Assembly (NCBI GenBank): GCA_024235095.1
Contig: JACKNC010000003.1
Location: 186,001-250,000 of the forward strand
Origin: Gammaproteobacteria bacterium
GTDB lineage: Bacteria > Pseudomonadota > Gammaproteobacteria > Competibacterales > Competibacteraceae
Reading direction: 5' to 3'
Length of the DNA stretch: 64,000 nucleotides
Below the pieces are notes generated by a model. That model did not search any database, was not told the origin of the DNA, and saw only the letters and a program-made list of their open reading frames with translations. Positions 51,065 to 60,087 of this stretch are shown here, in pieces. Numbering within the stretch: the stretch's first letter is position 1; each line of letters starts with the position of its first letter. The translations under genes were made by a program, and so were the position numbers.

Positions 51065-52266
51065 CTTACCACCTATCAGTTCTGAGTTAGACTAGGATTA
51101 TGAGTTTAACGAACATCATGAGGGGATCATGGGAACGATTCGGCAGTTGGCAACAGAAATCGAAGCGGGGTTGAGAGCTGCCCACCCGACGCTACGCAAG
51201 ACGGTACGCGCCAAGCTAGCTTTAGCGGTGGGCGCCATCCTGGAAGCCCAGACCCCGAATACGGTGGAACTCGCCAATCTCCTACCCTTGGAGACCGAAC
51301 GGCAAGATATGCGCGAGCAGTGGCTGCGGCGGTTGTTGAAGAATCCGTTGCTGTCGAGTACGGAAGTGCTGGAACCGTGGGCGCGCCAAACCTTGGCGGC
51401 GACGGGCCAGCAGGGACAAACGATTATTTTGAGTCTGGATCAAACCGATTTGGGGGATCGTTTTGCGATTTTGATGGTGAGCCTTGGGATCGGCGATCGG
51501 GCCTTACCCCTTGCTTGGCGGGTGGAAGCCGGCCCGGCCAATCTGGGTTTTGCGGCCCAGAAAGCGGTATTAGAACAAGTTCGAGCGTGGCTCCCGGCGG
51601 GAGCCGAGGTGCTGCTTTCGGCGGATCGCTTTTATCCCTCGGTGGATTTATTCGCGTGGCTTCACGCGCAGTCCGGTTGGCATTATCGGTTACGATTGAA
51701 AGGCAATCTCAATGTGGATCCAGGGTTTGGAGACATGACCACGACCGGGGTGCTTGCCACAGGGCAAACCGAGCGCTATCTGCCCAATGTGCGGTTATTC
51801 AATCAAGGGGTCGCGACGAATCTGGCGATTTGGCATGAGGGGGCCCACCCGGAACCCTGGATCATCGCCATGAATGACCCGCCGAATCGGGCGACCGTGC
51901 GGGATTACGCAAGTCGCTGGGGCATTGAGCCGATGTTCTCCGATTTCAAAAGTCGCGGTTTTCAATTAGAAGACACGCAGTTACAGGCCGCTGATCGGCT
52001 CGATCGGTTGCTGCTGATCATGGCCTTGGCCATGTACTGGTGCGTGCGCGTCGGTCAAGAGGAGGCCCACGATCACCCCACGCCCCTGGAAAAAAGACGC
52101 AAGAACAGACCGATCCTCACCATTGGACCTTTCGAAAACTCGCCCGTAGCGCCGTTTCCTGGTTCACCTGGGGTCTGCGCGCAATCCACCGGAAGCTACA
52201 AATGCAACAACCTTTACCTTCCTTCTATCGAGTTTGCCCCGTGATGAGAAACTGATAGGTGGTAAG
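51065..52266 (+). mobile_element. IS4-family element (1202 bp) with 10-bp duplication
   Basis: Ends CTTACCACCTATCAGTT (51065) and AACTGATAGGTGGTAAG (to 52266), flanked by perfect CTAAAACCGC repeats (51055-51064, 52267-52276), as expected for IS4. Its left duplication overlaps the right duplication of the IS1595 element, so the two share a target patch. Confidence 0.95.
51129..52244 (+). CDS. IS4-family transposase, C-terminal frameshift
   Basis: 371 aa. DDE core: D in TIILSLDQTDLGDRF, D in VLLSADRFYPSVDLF and the YREK-like DYASRWGIEPMFSDFKSRGFQLE with the catalytic Glu. After residue about 318 the frame changes near GGAAAAAAGACG (about 52090): the frame with family-like sequence (WTFRKLARSAVSWFTWGLRAIHRKLQ) is the alternative one, stopping at 52255. 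All catalytic residues precede the shift, so activity may or may not survive. ATG at 51129 follows AGGGGATC. Confidence 0.88.
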   Translation: MGTIRQLATEIEAGLRAAHPTLRKTVRAKLALAVGAILEAQTPNTVELANLLPLETERQDMREQWLRRLLKNPLLSSTEVLEPWARQTLAATGQQGQTIILSLDQTDLGDRFAILMVSLGIGDRALPLAWRVEAGPANLGFAAQKAVLEQVRAWLPAGAEVLLSADRFYPSVDLFAWLHAQSGWHYRLRLKGNLNVDPGFGDMTTTGVLATGQTERYLPNVRLFNQGVATNLAIWHEGAHPEPWIIAMNDPPNRATVRDYASRWGIEPMFSDFKSRGFQLEDTQLQAADRLDRLLLIMALAMYWCVRVGQEEAHDHPTPLEKRRKNRPILTIGPFENSPVAPFPGSPGVCAQSTGSYKCNNLYLPSIEFAP

Positions 52267-52351
52267 CTAAAACCGCGACGGGTCAATTTTGCCAGTATTG
52301 ATGTTATATTCTCATACATTTTTCTGAAATTGATAATGAATAGGTACACAC

Positions 52352-53353
52352 ATGAACGATGAGATGACGACGGTGAGTTCCTCAGACGAACCATCCTGGG
52401 ATCTGGGTGACCGTGATTGCATCTTCGCAATTGGGGACGTTCATGGAGATCTGGACGCCTTGGTGCGGATTCTCATCGGGTTGGGGATCGTGGATGCGGC
52501 GGGGAACTGGGCTGGTGGATCGGCAAACCTGATTCTGATGGGAGATATCAATGACCGGGGTGCCGACTCGGTCAACGCGATTGCTTTCGTGATGATGCTT
52601 CAGCAAGATGCGCCGCTTCAAGGCGGAGCGGTGCATGCCTTGCTTGGCAATCACGAATTGTTGGTCGCCCAAGGTGATTTCAGGTACGTCGCTGCCCGCG
52701 AGGTCTTGGCGCTTGAGCGCTTCTGGTACGACGACGTGGATGGTCTTCATGCGATCTACCGAGGTAATAGTCCATTCGCGCAGTGGATCCGGCAGAGACC
52801 AACGATCCTGAAATCAGGGACGACTGTGTTCGTTCATGCGGGCTTGGATGAACGGGTTGTCGGCATCCGTCCTGAGGTCATGAACGCTACGCTCAAATCG
52901 TGGGTGGCGCACTTCCAGGGTGCCGGAGAAGCACCGGATGACGGCTCCATGTGGCTTACCTCGGAGGAAGGGCGTGGACCGCTGTGGAGTAAGGGTTTTA
53001 GGGTTAGTACGGCGTGTGCGCCTTCCGATTCGGATAGAGATCGATCCAAACTTCGAGAATGGCTAGGGTTGCTTGGGGGGAAGCGGCTTGTGGTCGGACA
53101 CAGGCCGACCAAGGCGCTGGGCTACGACATTGCGCTTCCGCATCCGACATTTGGCGACCTCGTTACCGCAATCGATACAGGGATCTCCCGGTTCTATGGC
53201 GGGCGTCTGAGCGCCCTGGAGATCCGGGGTGGCGAGCTGCGTCCACGTTACTTCGATCGTGGGAACTCAGATCTTGTGCTTACACAGACGCTTCGACAAA
53301 AGTACCATTCCGAGCGAGAGGCTATCTCTGGTGGGAAGTCGATCGCTGCCTAA
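52352..53353 (+). CDS. metallophosphoesterase (calcineurin-like)
   Basis: 333 aa. Metal-site motifs in order: GDVHGD (28-33), GDINDRG (64-70), GNHE (99-102), VFVHAGLDERV and VVGHRPTKAL. This is the PPP-type phosphatase pattern (GDxHG...GDxxDRG...GNHE), as in bacterial Ser/Thr phosphatases and diadenosine tetraphosphatase-like proteins; substrate unknown. No signal peptide, so probably cytoplasmic. It starts about 75 bp after the IS4 duplication and stops 4 bp before a non-autonomous element, but looks complete. Confidence 0.88.
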   Translation: MNDEMTTVSSSDEPSWDLGDRDCIFAIGDVHGDLDALVRILIGLGIVDAAGNWAGGSANLILMGDINDRGADSVNAIAFVMMLQQDAPLQGGAVHALLGNHELLVAQGDFRYVAAREVLALERFWYDDVDGLHAIYRGNSPFAQWIRQRPTILKSGTTVFVHAGLDERVVGIRPEVMNATLKSWVAHFQGAGEAPDDGSMWLTSEEGRGPLWSKGFRVSTACAPSDSDRDRSKLREWLGLLGGKRLVVGHRPTKALGYDIALPHPTFGDLVTAIDTGISRFYGGRLSALEIRGGELRPRYFDRGNSDLVLTQTLRQKYHSEREAISGGKSIAA

Positions 53354-53357
53354 CTGC

Positions 53358-53930
53358 AGCGACCTGCAAACATCGGTGGCTCAGCCTGCAAACATCCGGG
53401 CTGACCCCGGTTATCTGCCAACGAGGCAGGGCTGAGGCAACCGCTTGTCGTTCAAAAAAAAACGACCGCTTTTCCAGACCGATCCGTGCGACCCGTTCTG
53501 TCGGCCCGGAAGACCATCGCTCAGTCCGAAAAACCGGTTCTATAGTCAAACTGTTTTTAGTTAGTTTATATATTTTCATTAATTTCAGTTATTTATTTCA
53601 TGAAAATCAATTAACATAAAACTGTTTTACTATAGCAATCAACGTCCGAATTTCCTAAACGCCGTCGAGTATATCGAACCAAACGACCATCGGAGATGGT
53701 GATGCAGATCAACGACGTGCAGCGGCTCGCCACCGGTCTGATAGGCTCGGTATCCACAGCATCCAGCCGTTTGCAGATAATTCCGGCCAAGGCGGATGTT
53801 TGCAGGCCGTTGGCGAATAATCAGGGCTGTTAGCAGAATAATGTGAGCCGCAGAGGCCGGATGTTGTCAGCTAATCTGGGCCGGAATCGGCGATGTTTGC
53901 AGGTCGGGCGGCGGATGTTTGCAGGTCGCT
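53358..53930. mobile_element. non-autonomous element with IS21-like multiple terminal repeats (573 bp)
   Basis: Perfect 17-bp inverted ends AGCGACCTGCAAACATC / GATGTTTGCAGGTCGCT. Inside each end are further copies of the CCTGCAAACATC motif (two at left, three or four at right, some diverged). No transposase gene remains. Multiple terminal copies suggest an IS21-type origin, but not the IS21 at 2021-4714, whose repeats differ. No clear target duplication. Confidence 0.7.
53538..53637. repeat. nested AT-rich palindromic element (about 100 bp)
   Basis: CTATAGTCAAACTGTTTT and the near-complement AAAACTGTTTTACTATAG at the two sides of an AT-rich core, inside the 573-bp element. Confidence 0.5.
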
Positions 53931-53977
53931 ACACCTAGTTTTCCGGTGATCGCCGCCACCCATTGCGGGTAGTTTTC

Positions 53978-54239
53978 GGGGTCCGGGGAGCAATGGAACA
54001 GCGAACCGATATAAGGATAAATTATTAATTATATTAAATTATTACAGTCATCAGATAATGAAAGTTCAGTAAACTAACCGAAACGAGTTCTTACTGAATT
54101 TTGATTTCGCAAACCAGTTTTCTGTACTAGTTATTCTACTTTTGCATCCTATGGAAGCGTCCTACCAGCAGGTTCATCAAAACGATGGTTTTATCGAACC
54201 GCTTAAGCCGGTTGACTGTTCCATTGCTCCCCGAACCCC
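53978..54239. mobile_element. Tn3-like mini-element 2 (262 bp) in proQ
   Basis: Imperfect inverted ends of about 30 bp beginning GGGGTCCGGGGAGCAATGG and GGGGTTCGGGGAGCAATGG, flanked by the 5-bp direct repeat TTTTC (53973-53977, 54240-54244). GGGG tips and 5-bp duplications are Tn3-family traits. The interior is AT-rich and non-coding. Confidence 0.8.
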
Positions 54240-54379
54240 TTTTCCGCCGCCGTCTTCAGGGTGTTCCATTGCTTATTCTTCATCTCGACAATCACTATGC
54301 GCCCGTCGGCCTGCACAGCAAACAACATCGTGCCGGATGAAGCGGGTTTGGCTTGGGGGAGTTGATTGATCTTCAGGGT

Positions 54380-54694
54380 GGGTGTTTTTGCACAACGCCC
54401 CGAAAAGGTGTATTTCAAAACTTGAGAGCCGACGGGCAAATAAACCAAAATATTGAATTGTAGATTTATTTAAGGATAAATTCTCTCTTATAAATCATAC
54501 TGCAAAGAAGTTAAACCAGAACCCTTGTAAGTGTTCAGCTTTCAAAAACGGACATTTTCGCAAGATTTTACATATCACTTACAAAACAAACACTAAATAC
54601 TTTCATAAACCACTTTCAAAACCTATGGGAATGGCAAGAGGTTTTTGCAACTTTGTTGGAATGCTCCTTTTCGGGGCGTTGTGCAAAACTACCC
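54380..54694. mobile_element. Tn3-like mini-element 1 (315 bp) in proQ
   Basis: Inverted ends: 23 bp perfect (54386-54408 and 54666-54688) inside about 29 bp imperfect, beginning GGGT; flanked by the 5-bp direct repeat AGGGT (54375-54379, 54695-54699). The end CCTTTTCGGGGCGTTGTGCA resembles the sequence after the Tn3 transposase fragment (CCTTTTCGAGGGGTTGGGCA at 61849), supporting derivation from a Tn3 transposon. Non-coding. Confidence 0.85.
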
Positions 54695-55385
54695 AGGGTC
54701 ACATCGAGTTTGCCGGGAATGGCCATCGCCATCACCTCCTTGAACAAGGCTTGTCGTTCCGCCGGTGATAACGCCGGAGCGGCGGGGGATGGAGCAGGGC
54801 TGGACGGCGGCCCGGCGGTTTGCTTGCGGGGCGTTTGGGCCAGCGCCTGTTGTTCAGGGGTCACCTCGCCTGCCGGTTGCCCGGCCAGATCATAGCGCGC
54901 CCCCCCGGTAGCCAGCACCTTCCGGTAGCGAAACGACCGCGTGTATCCCTTGATCGCTCGGCGCATCTGGGTCCGGGTCCAGGCGGCGAACGCCGGATGC
55001 TCGCCGGCCATAGCCATCAGTTCTTCGCCCACGCCAATCTTCAAGGGCTTGGGCGTCTGGCGGTTAAAAACCGCTGGGAAGGTCTCACACAGTCGGTCGA
55101 TGATCGGATTCATATCCAGGGACATGCAAAAGCCTCATGGCAGCATAAGGCTGTTGAGTGTTGGGGTTTGAAGTCCAACGGAACGAAAACGTACGCTAAG
55201 TCGTAGGTGTCTAATATGTTTTAAGTTTGTGGACATCATAATCTGGCTCAGATAGGGCGTCCATTAAATCGTTTTTTACGCGATGTTCGACTTTTCCGAG
55301 GGGAGATGAGAGCAGGCGGATGCGGCATGGCGATGTGAGCTAAGCTGAGAGGAACCAACCGCCTCAACCGCACGGAGAGACCGCC

Positions 55386-55787
55386 ATGCCGCTCGAAGAC
55401 TTTATCATCACGGTGTTTTGTTGGGTAGACGAACACCTGAATGCCCTGCTCGGGGATCACTGCTTACGCTCGCGAGGCTTCGCCCCCAAGCTGAATGATA
55501 GTGAAGTGATCACGATGGAAGTCGTCGGCGAGTTCTTAGGGCTGGATACGGATGTGGGCATCTGGAAGTACTTCGGTCGTCATTGGCCGTCGTGGTTCCC
55601 GGAACTCGGATCGCGGACGACGTTTGCCCAGCAGGCGGCGAATCTGTGGGTGATCAAGCAGGGGCTTCATCAGCAGCTGCTGATCGAGTTGGGGGCGGCG
55701 ACGGACCCGATTCGCTTGGTGGATGGTTGCCCTCTGCCCCTCTGTGTGTTGACCCGTGCCCCGCACTGTCGGTTATTAACAACGTAG
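55386..55787 (+). pseudogene. IS982-family transposase, N-terminal fragment
   Basis: 133 aa beginning MPLEDFIITVFCWVDEHLNALLG, the IS982 N-terminus, with LNDSEVITMEVVGEFLGLDTD and the first catalytic region IRLVDGCPLPLCV. A full IS982 transposase has about 280-300 aa; this frame ends at TAA within unrelated sequence (GGTTATTAACAACG...). GGAGAG precedes the ATG. Inactive. Confidence 0.8.
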
Positions 55788-55791
55788 AAAA

Positions 55792-55810
55792 CCACGCCCT
55801 TAGGGCGTGG
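55792..55810. repeat. perfect hairpin CCACGCCC-TTA-GGGCGTGG
   Basis: 8-bp stem, 3-nt loop, at the point where the IS982 fragment is cut. Hairpins of this sequence type are found at ends of IS200/IS605 elements, so an excised or decayed element of that group may have caused the break. Confidence 0.5.
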
Positions 55811-55868
55811 TCAGAGATCAACGGCTTTGCCAGTTGATCGACTCATGGGGTACTACTACGGTTTGTTG

Positions 55869-56675
55869 GGTTCTGTTGCGTTAATTTTTTTCGAGCACGA
55901 TTGGGTAACCCTTGCAGGTTATTAGGCAGCCAGTGAATAAAATTGTCCTGCGGCGGAGAGATTCGTCCCTTCGGCCATGATCATTTGGCCCTTCTTGATC
56001 ATGTGCAGGAGTTCGATGCCCCGCAGGGTGGTCCGAGCAGAATGAAAGCCTTTGAACCCCAGCATGGGGCGGACGATCCGTTTAACGGCGCGATGATCTT
56101 GTTCCACTAAATTATTTAAGTACTTGTTTTGGCGAATCTCAATGGCGGCGCCCGTCTCCTCCTGGAGTGCATCCAGGGCAGCGGTGTTAGCGCCACTCTT
56201 ATCGATCGTGACTTTGTCCGGAAGACCGTGCTGCCGTATCGCCTTTTTGAGAAAGCGCAGGGCGGCTTTCTTATCGCGATGCGCCGTGAACAGGAAGTCG
56301 ATCGTCTGGCCGTCTCGATCAACCGCGCGGTAGAGGTACTTCCACTGGCCTTTGACCTTAATGTAGGTCTCATCCATCCGCCAACTTGTGCCCACCGGGC
56401 GCTTTTGTCCTTTGCGGAAAGCCGCTTCCAACTGCGGCGTAAACTTCTGGACCCAGCGGTAGACGCTGGAATGATCCACGTCGACACCCCGCTCCGCCAG
56501 CATCTCTTCCAGGTTCCGATAGCTCAACGGATAGGCGAGGTACCAACGGACACTCGTTAGGATGATGTCTCGTTCAAAGCGGTGGCCTCTAAAATCGATC
56601 ATGCGGGTTCTCAAGTCAGGACAGGGGCCGTGTAGCTTACCGAAATCCGACCCTATCAGCTAACGCAACAGAACC
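55869..56675 (-). mobile_element. IS6-family element, copy 3 (inverted)
   Basis: 807 bp, same ends as copies 1 and 2, opposite orientation. Flanks GTTTGTTG and AACCATTG do not match each other. Its right end abuts a decayed IS6 relative. Confidence 0.95.
55922..56602 (-). CDS. IS6-family transposase (copy 3)
   Basis: 226 aa, identical to the proteins at 789-1469 and 45180-45860, with intact catalytic residues. With copy 2 lying 10 kb away in inverted orientation, recombination between them could invert the intervening IS cluster. Confidence 0.93.
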   Translation of the reverse strand: MIDFRGHRFERDIILTSVRWYLAYPLSYRNLEEMLAERGVDVDHSSVYRWVQKFTPQLEAAFRKGQKRPVGTSWRMDETYIKVKGQWKYLYRAVDRDGQTIDFLFTAHRDKKAALRFLKKAIRQHGLPDKVTIDKSGANTAALDALQEETGAAIEIRQNKYLNNLVEQDHRAVKRIVRPMLGFKGFHSARTTLRGIELLHMIKKGQMIMAEGTNLSAAGQFYSLAA

Positions 56676-57432
56676 AACCATTGTCCCGTCAGCGGGTGAA
56701 AGGGATGAGTGACCTGAAAATGCCGGCGATCACTACCTGCATCGGGTGCAGTTAGTGACCTTTTCCTACCCGTTGAGTGATCGGAACTTGGAAGAGATGC
56801 GGGCCGAGCGGGGCGTTGAAGTGAATCATTCCAGCGTTTATCGCTGGGTTCAGAAGTTCACCCCGCAATTGGAGGCGGCCTTCCGCAAAGGGAACCAGCG
56901 CCGGTCAGCAAGAGCTGGCGGATGGACGAGACCTACATTAAGATCAAGGGCCAGTGGAAATATCTTTATCGCGCCGTCGATAAGGCGGGGCAGACCATTG
57001 ACTTCTTGCTCACCGCCCACCGCGATAAGAAGGCCGCACTGCGCTTTTTCAAGAAAGCGGTACGATCGCACGGTCTTCCCGATACGGTCACGATCGATAA
57101 AAGCGGGGCGAATACGGCGGCGATCGAATCACTCAAGGAAGAAACCGATCATGCTATCACGATCCGCCAGAGCAAGTATTTGAATAACCTCGTGGAGCAG
57201 GATCATCAAGCCATCAAACGGCTCGTCAAGCCCATGCTTGGCTTCAACACCTTCCACTCGGCTCGCCGCACCCTGTGTGGGATCGAACTGATGCACATGA
57301 TTAAGAAAGGGCAAATGATCACCGTCACCGGGCAGGAGTTATCCCCTGCCGAACAATTCTATTCCTTGGCCGCCTGATTCCACACAGAGATCGTCAGAAT
57401 CCTATCGGTCTCAAAATAACGCAACACAACCC
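56676..57432 (+). pseudogene. decayed IS6-family relative
   Basis: Transposase remnant of a second, related IS6 type. YPLSDRNLEEMRAERGVEVNHSSVYRWVQKF is read in one frame to about 56905; then, after a one-base deletion relative to the intact copies (CGCC-GGT), MDETYIKIKGQWKYLYRAVDK...IDKSGANTAAI...LVEQDHQAIKRLVKPMLG is in another frame to 57377. The N-terminal codons are also lost. A decayed terminal repeat (TAACGCAACACAACCC) ends near 57432; the left end was removed at the junction with copy 3. Confidence 0.85.
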
Positions 57433-57597
57433 AATCTTGATGTCGTGGTTACAACCCAAACTGGGTTGACTTTTGAGGTGATTCAGGCCCCGATCTAGGG
57501 GCGCCACAACCACATCGAGTACGAACCGTGGCGACAGCGAACGATCAACTATTCTTGTCGGAAGAAACCGGAAACGCGCCGCGTCGAGGATGAGATC

Positions 57598-59781
57598 ATG
57601 AAACGAGTGAAAACTGGTGGGGGTTGGCCGGCCATCCGCTACGCTTGGCACAAAGCCCGTGAAGGCGGTCCATGGCGACTCTACCGCGCCATGCGGGGTA
57701 AAAACGCCTGTAAGAGTTGCGCGCTCGGCATGGGCGGCCAGAAGGGCGGTATGGTGAACGAGGCCAGCCAATTCCCACAGGTCTGCATCAAATCGTTGCA
57801 GGCGATGGTGGGCGATTTGCAAGGCGCGATCCCCGCCACATTCTGGTCCGAACATGCCATCGCCGATCTCCAATCCTGGACATCGCACGCGCTGGAACAC
57901 AGTGGTCGGCTGGTGCAGCCGCTGCTGCTGCGCCCGGGCGCCACGCATTTCCAGCCGATCGCCTGGACGGAGGCACTCGACCGGATCGTCGCGAAACTCC
58001 GCGCGACACCACCGCCGGAAACCTTCTGGTATTTCAGTGGCCGCAGTTCCAACGAGGCCAGCTTCCTGTTCCAATTGTTCGCGCGGCTCTACGGCAGCAA
58101 CCATGTCAACAACGTCAGTTATTATTGCCATCAAGCCAGCGGGGTCGGTCTCGCCAGTGTCACCGGCAGCGGGACGGCCACCCTATCTCTCGACGACCTT
58201 CAACAGGCCGACGTGGTCTTCGTCATCGGCGGTAATCCGGCGAGCAACCATCCACGGCTGATGCATGTGCTCATGCACATTCGCCAACGTGGTGGCCAAG
58301 TGGTGGTCATCAATCCAGTGATCGAAACCGGGCTGGTGAACTTCAGCTCGCCCAGTGAGTGGCGAAGCCTGCTGTTCGGGACCGAAATCGCCAGCCTGTA
58401 CTTACAGCCCGATATCGGTGGCGATCTGGCGCTCTTGACCGGCATCGCCAAGCATATCGACGAAATCGGCGCCAGCGACGAGGTGTTCCTGAACGATCAT
58501 TGCAACGGGTGGTCCGAGTTGCGCGCCCAGCTACGCCAGTTCTCCTGGCCAGAACTCTGCTCGCAGAGTGGAGTGATGCAAGAACAAATACAGCGTGCCG
58601 CTCAAATTTATGCCCATGGCCGAAATGTGGTCTTCGCCTGGACCATGGGCATCACCCATCATCGACACGGCGTCGAGAATGTGCAGGCTATCGCCAATCT
58701 CGCGCTGATGCGGGGCATGGTGGGCCGCCCTCACGCCGGTCTGCTCCCGATCCGCGGGCATTCCAACGTCCAGGGGATGGGATCGATCGGCGTCACGCCC
58801 AAACTCAAGGACACAGTCATAGAGCGACTGGAATCCCATTTCGGCGTCTCCTTGCCGACGGCGCCGGGACTCGACACCCTGGCGTGTCTGGAAGCGGCCC
58901 AGGATGGGCGGATGCGCGTGGCGCTTTGTCTCGGCGGCAATCTCCATGGCGCCTCCCCCGATTCCGCATTTACCCGCGACGCCTTGGCTCGGCTTGACCT
59001 GCTCGTCCACCTCAACACCAAGCTCAACACCGGCCATGTTCACGGACTAGCCCGAGAGACGCTGATTCTCCCGGTCCTCGCCCGCGACGAGGAGCCGCAA
59101 CCCACCACTCAGGAATCGATGTTCAATTACGTTCGCCTAAGCGACGGCGGCCCGGCCCGGCACGCCGGTCCACGCAGCGAGGTCCAGGTGATCGCGACGC
59201 TCGCGGCGGATGTTCTGGGCGATGCCAAGCAGCCTCTCGACTGGCAAGCCATGGCGGACACGGGGCGAATTCGGGAAGCGATCGCGGCGGTCATCCCCGG
59301 TTTCGAGAAAATGGCCACGATCGACGCGACGCGGGAGGAATTTCATGTGCAGGGGCGTCTTTTTCACACGCCGCGCTTCGCCACCGCCGACGGGCGGGCG
59401 CGACTACACGTCCACGCGCTGCCTTCTCTCGGCGGTGGGAACGGCGCATTCCGCCTGATGACCGTTCGCAGCGAGGGTCAATTCAACACCGTGGTGTATG
59501 AGGAGCAAGACCTGTACCGGGGTGTCGTCGGGCGTGATGTGATTCTCCTGCACCCGGAGGATATACGGGCGCATGGACTGACGGCGAATCAGCGAATCAC
59601 CGTGCGCAGTTCGACCGGGTCGTTGTCCGGTATCCGGGTCATTCCTTTCGAATCGATCAAGGCCGGCAATGCGCTGATGTACTATCCCGAGGCGAACGTG
59701 CTGGTCGGTCGCGATGTCGATCCGCAATCGCACACCCCCGCCTACAAGAATGTTTCGATTACCCTCGATCAAGCTTTGTAG
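57598..59781 (+). CDS. FdhF/YdeP-family molybdopterin oxidoreductase
   Basis: 727 aa of the formate-dehydrogenase-alpha-like family. N-terminal CKSCALGMGGQKGG (38-51) is the cysteine motif of this YdeP-type branch. FWYFSGRSSNEASFLFQLFARLYGSNHVNNVSYYCHQASGVG is the cofactor-binding core with a Cys in the position used for Mo ligation. GRPHAGLLPIRGHSNVQGMGSIG and the C-terminal barrel (YRGVVGRDVILLHPEDIRAHGL...ANVLVGRDVDPQSHTPAYK) complete it. YdeP is linked to acid resistance in E. coli, but the reaction is unproven. An fdhD-like maturation gene is not in the window. No strong ribosome-binding site before the ATG. Apparently intact despite its position between IS elements. Confidence 0.85.
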   Translation: MKRVKTGGGWPAIRYAWHKAREGGPWRLYRAMRGKNACKSCALGMGGQKGGMVNEASQFPQVCIKSLQAMVGDLQGAIPATFWSEHAIADLQSWTSHALEHSGRLVQPLLLRPGATHFQPIAWTEALDRIVAKLRATPPPETFWYFSGRSSNEASFLFQLFARLYGSNHVNNVSYYCHQASGVGLASVTGSGTATLSLDDLQQADVVFVIGGNPASNHPRLMHVLMHIRQRGGQVVVINPVIETGLVNFSSPSEWRSLLFGTEIASLYLQPDIGGDLALLTGIAKHIDEIGASDEVFLNDHCNGWSELRAQLRQFSWPELCSQSGVMQEQIQRAAQIYAHGRNVVFAWTMGITHHRHGVENVQAIANLALMRGMVGRPHAGLLPIRGHSNVQGMGSIGVTPKLKDTVIERLESHFGVSLPTAPGLDTLACLEAAQDGRMRVALCLGGNLHGASPDSAFTRDALARLDLLVHLNTKLNTGHVHGLARETLILPVLARDEEPQPTTQESMFNYVRLSDGGPARHAGPRSEVQVIATLAADVLGDAKQPLDWQAMADTGRIREAIAAVIPGFEKMATIDATREEFHVQGRLFHTPRFATADGRARLHVHALPSLGGGNGAFRLMTVRSEGQFNTVVYEEQDLYRGVVGRDVILLHPEDIRAHGLTANQRITVRSSTGSLSGIRVIPFESIKAGNALMYYPEANVLVGRDVDPQSHTPAYKNVSITLDQAL

Positions 59782-60087
59782 TTGAGGATGTGGAGTTGGA
59801 GGACGCGCGGCAGCCATGACGGCTGGGCGAAGATCGGAGCGATGGATCACTGGGTCGCTTGCCTTGCCACTGCCATCTGGCTTGATCGATGGCGCGACCT
59901 AGATAATCTCGTGAGTCACAAGTTCTCATGAATCATGGGGCTGGATAGCATATAATTTATTGAATAATAATTGTTTTTCTTATATAGCAATAACTTGTCG
60001 AACAGTTGAATTTGAACGACTTCAACAAGTTATTAAAACTTATGACTCACGAGTTAATATTATCATCGCACTTTCAATAATCGCGGA
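59782..60087 (+). other. AT-rich non-coding, possible gene fragment
   Basis: A frame open from about 59921 into the IS1 end reads SYIAITCRTVEFERLQQVIKTYDSRVNIIIA, faintly like a DUF2179 tail, but is truncated at 60087 and has no clear start. AT content is much higher than in the neighbouring gene. Confidence 0.25.

Larger units (their letters stand above)
53931..55125 (-). pseudogene. proQ: ProQ/FinO-family RNA chaperone gene, split by two mini-elements
   Basis: FinO domain at residues about 8-100 (FPAVFNRQTPKPLKIGVGEEL...WTRTQMRRAIKGYTRSFRYRKVLATGGARYDL), then a Pro/Ala-rich linker. FinO/ProQ proteins bind structured sRNAs and mRNA 3' ends. After KLDVTL the gene is cut by an element at 54380-54694; it resumes KINQLPQAKPASSGTMLF...KNKQWNTLKTAAE and is cut again at 53978-54239; it resumes NYPQWVAAITGKLG. 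Both joins are in frame once each element and one 5-bp duplication are removed. The present coding frame from 55125 stops at 54616 after foreign residues, keeping the FinO domain but losing the C-terminal region. The 3' end meets the 573-bp element. Confidence 0.85.

Noticed and set aside
54142..54369. 75-codon plus-strand frame
   Set aside because: It spans mini-element 2 and the opposite strand of the proQ fragment; no independent support.
57394..58134. 246-codon minus-strand frame
   Set aside because: It lies opposite the well-supported molybdoenzyme gene and has no family similarity.
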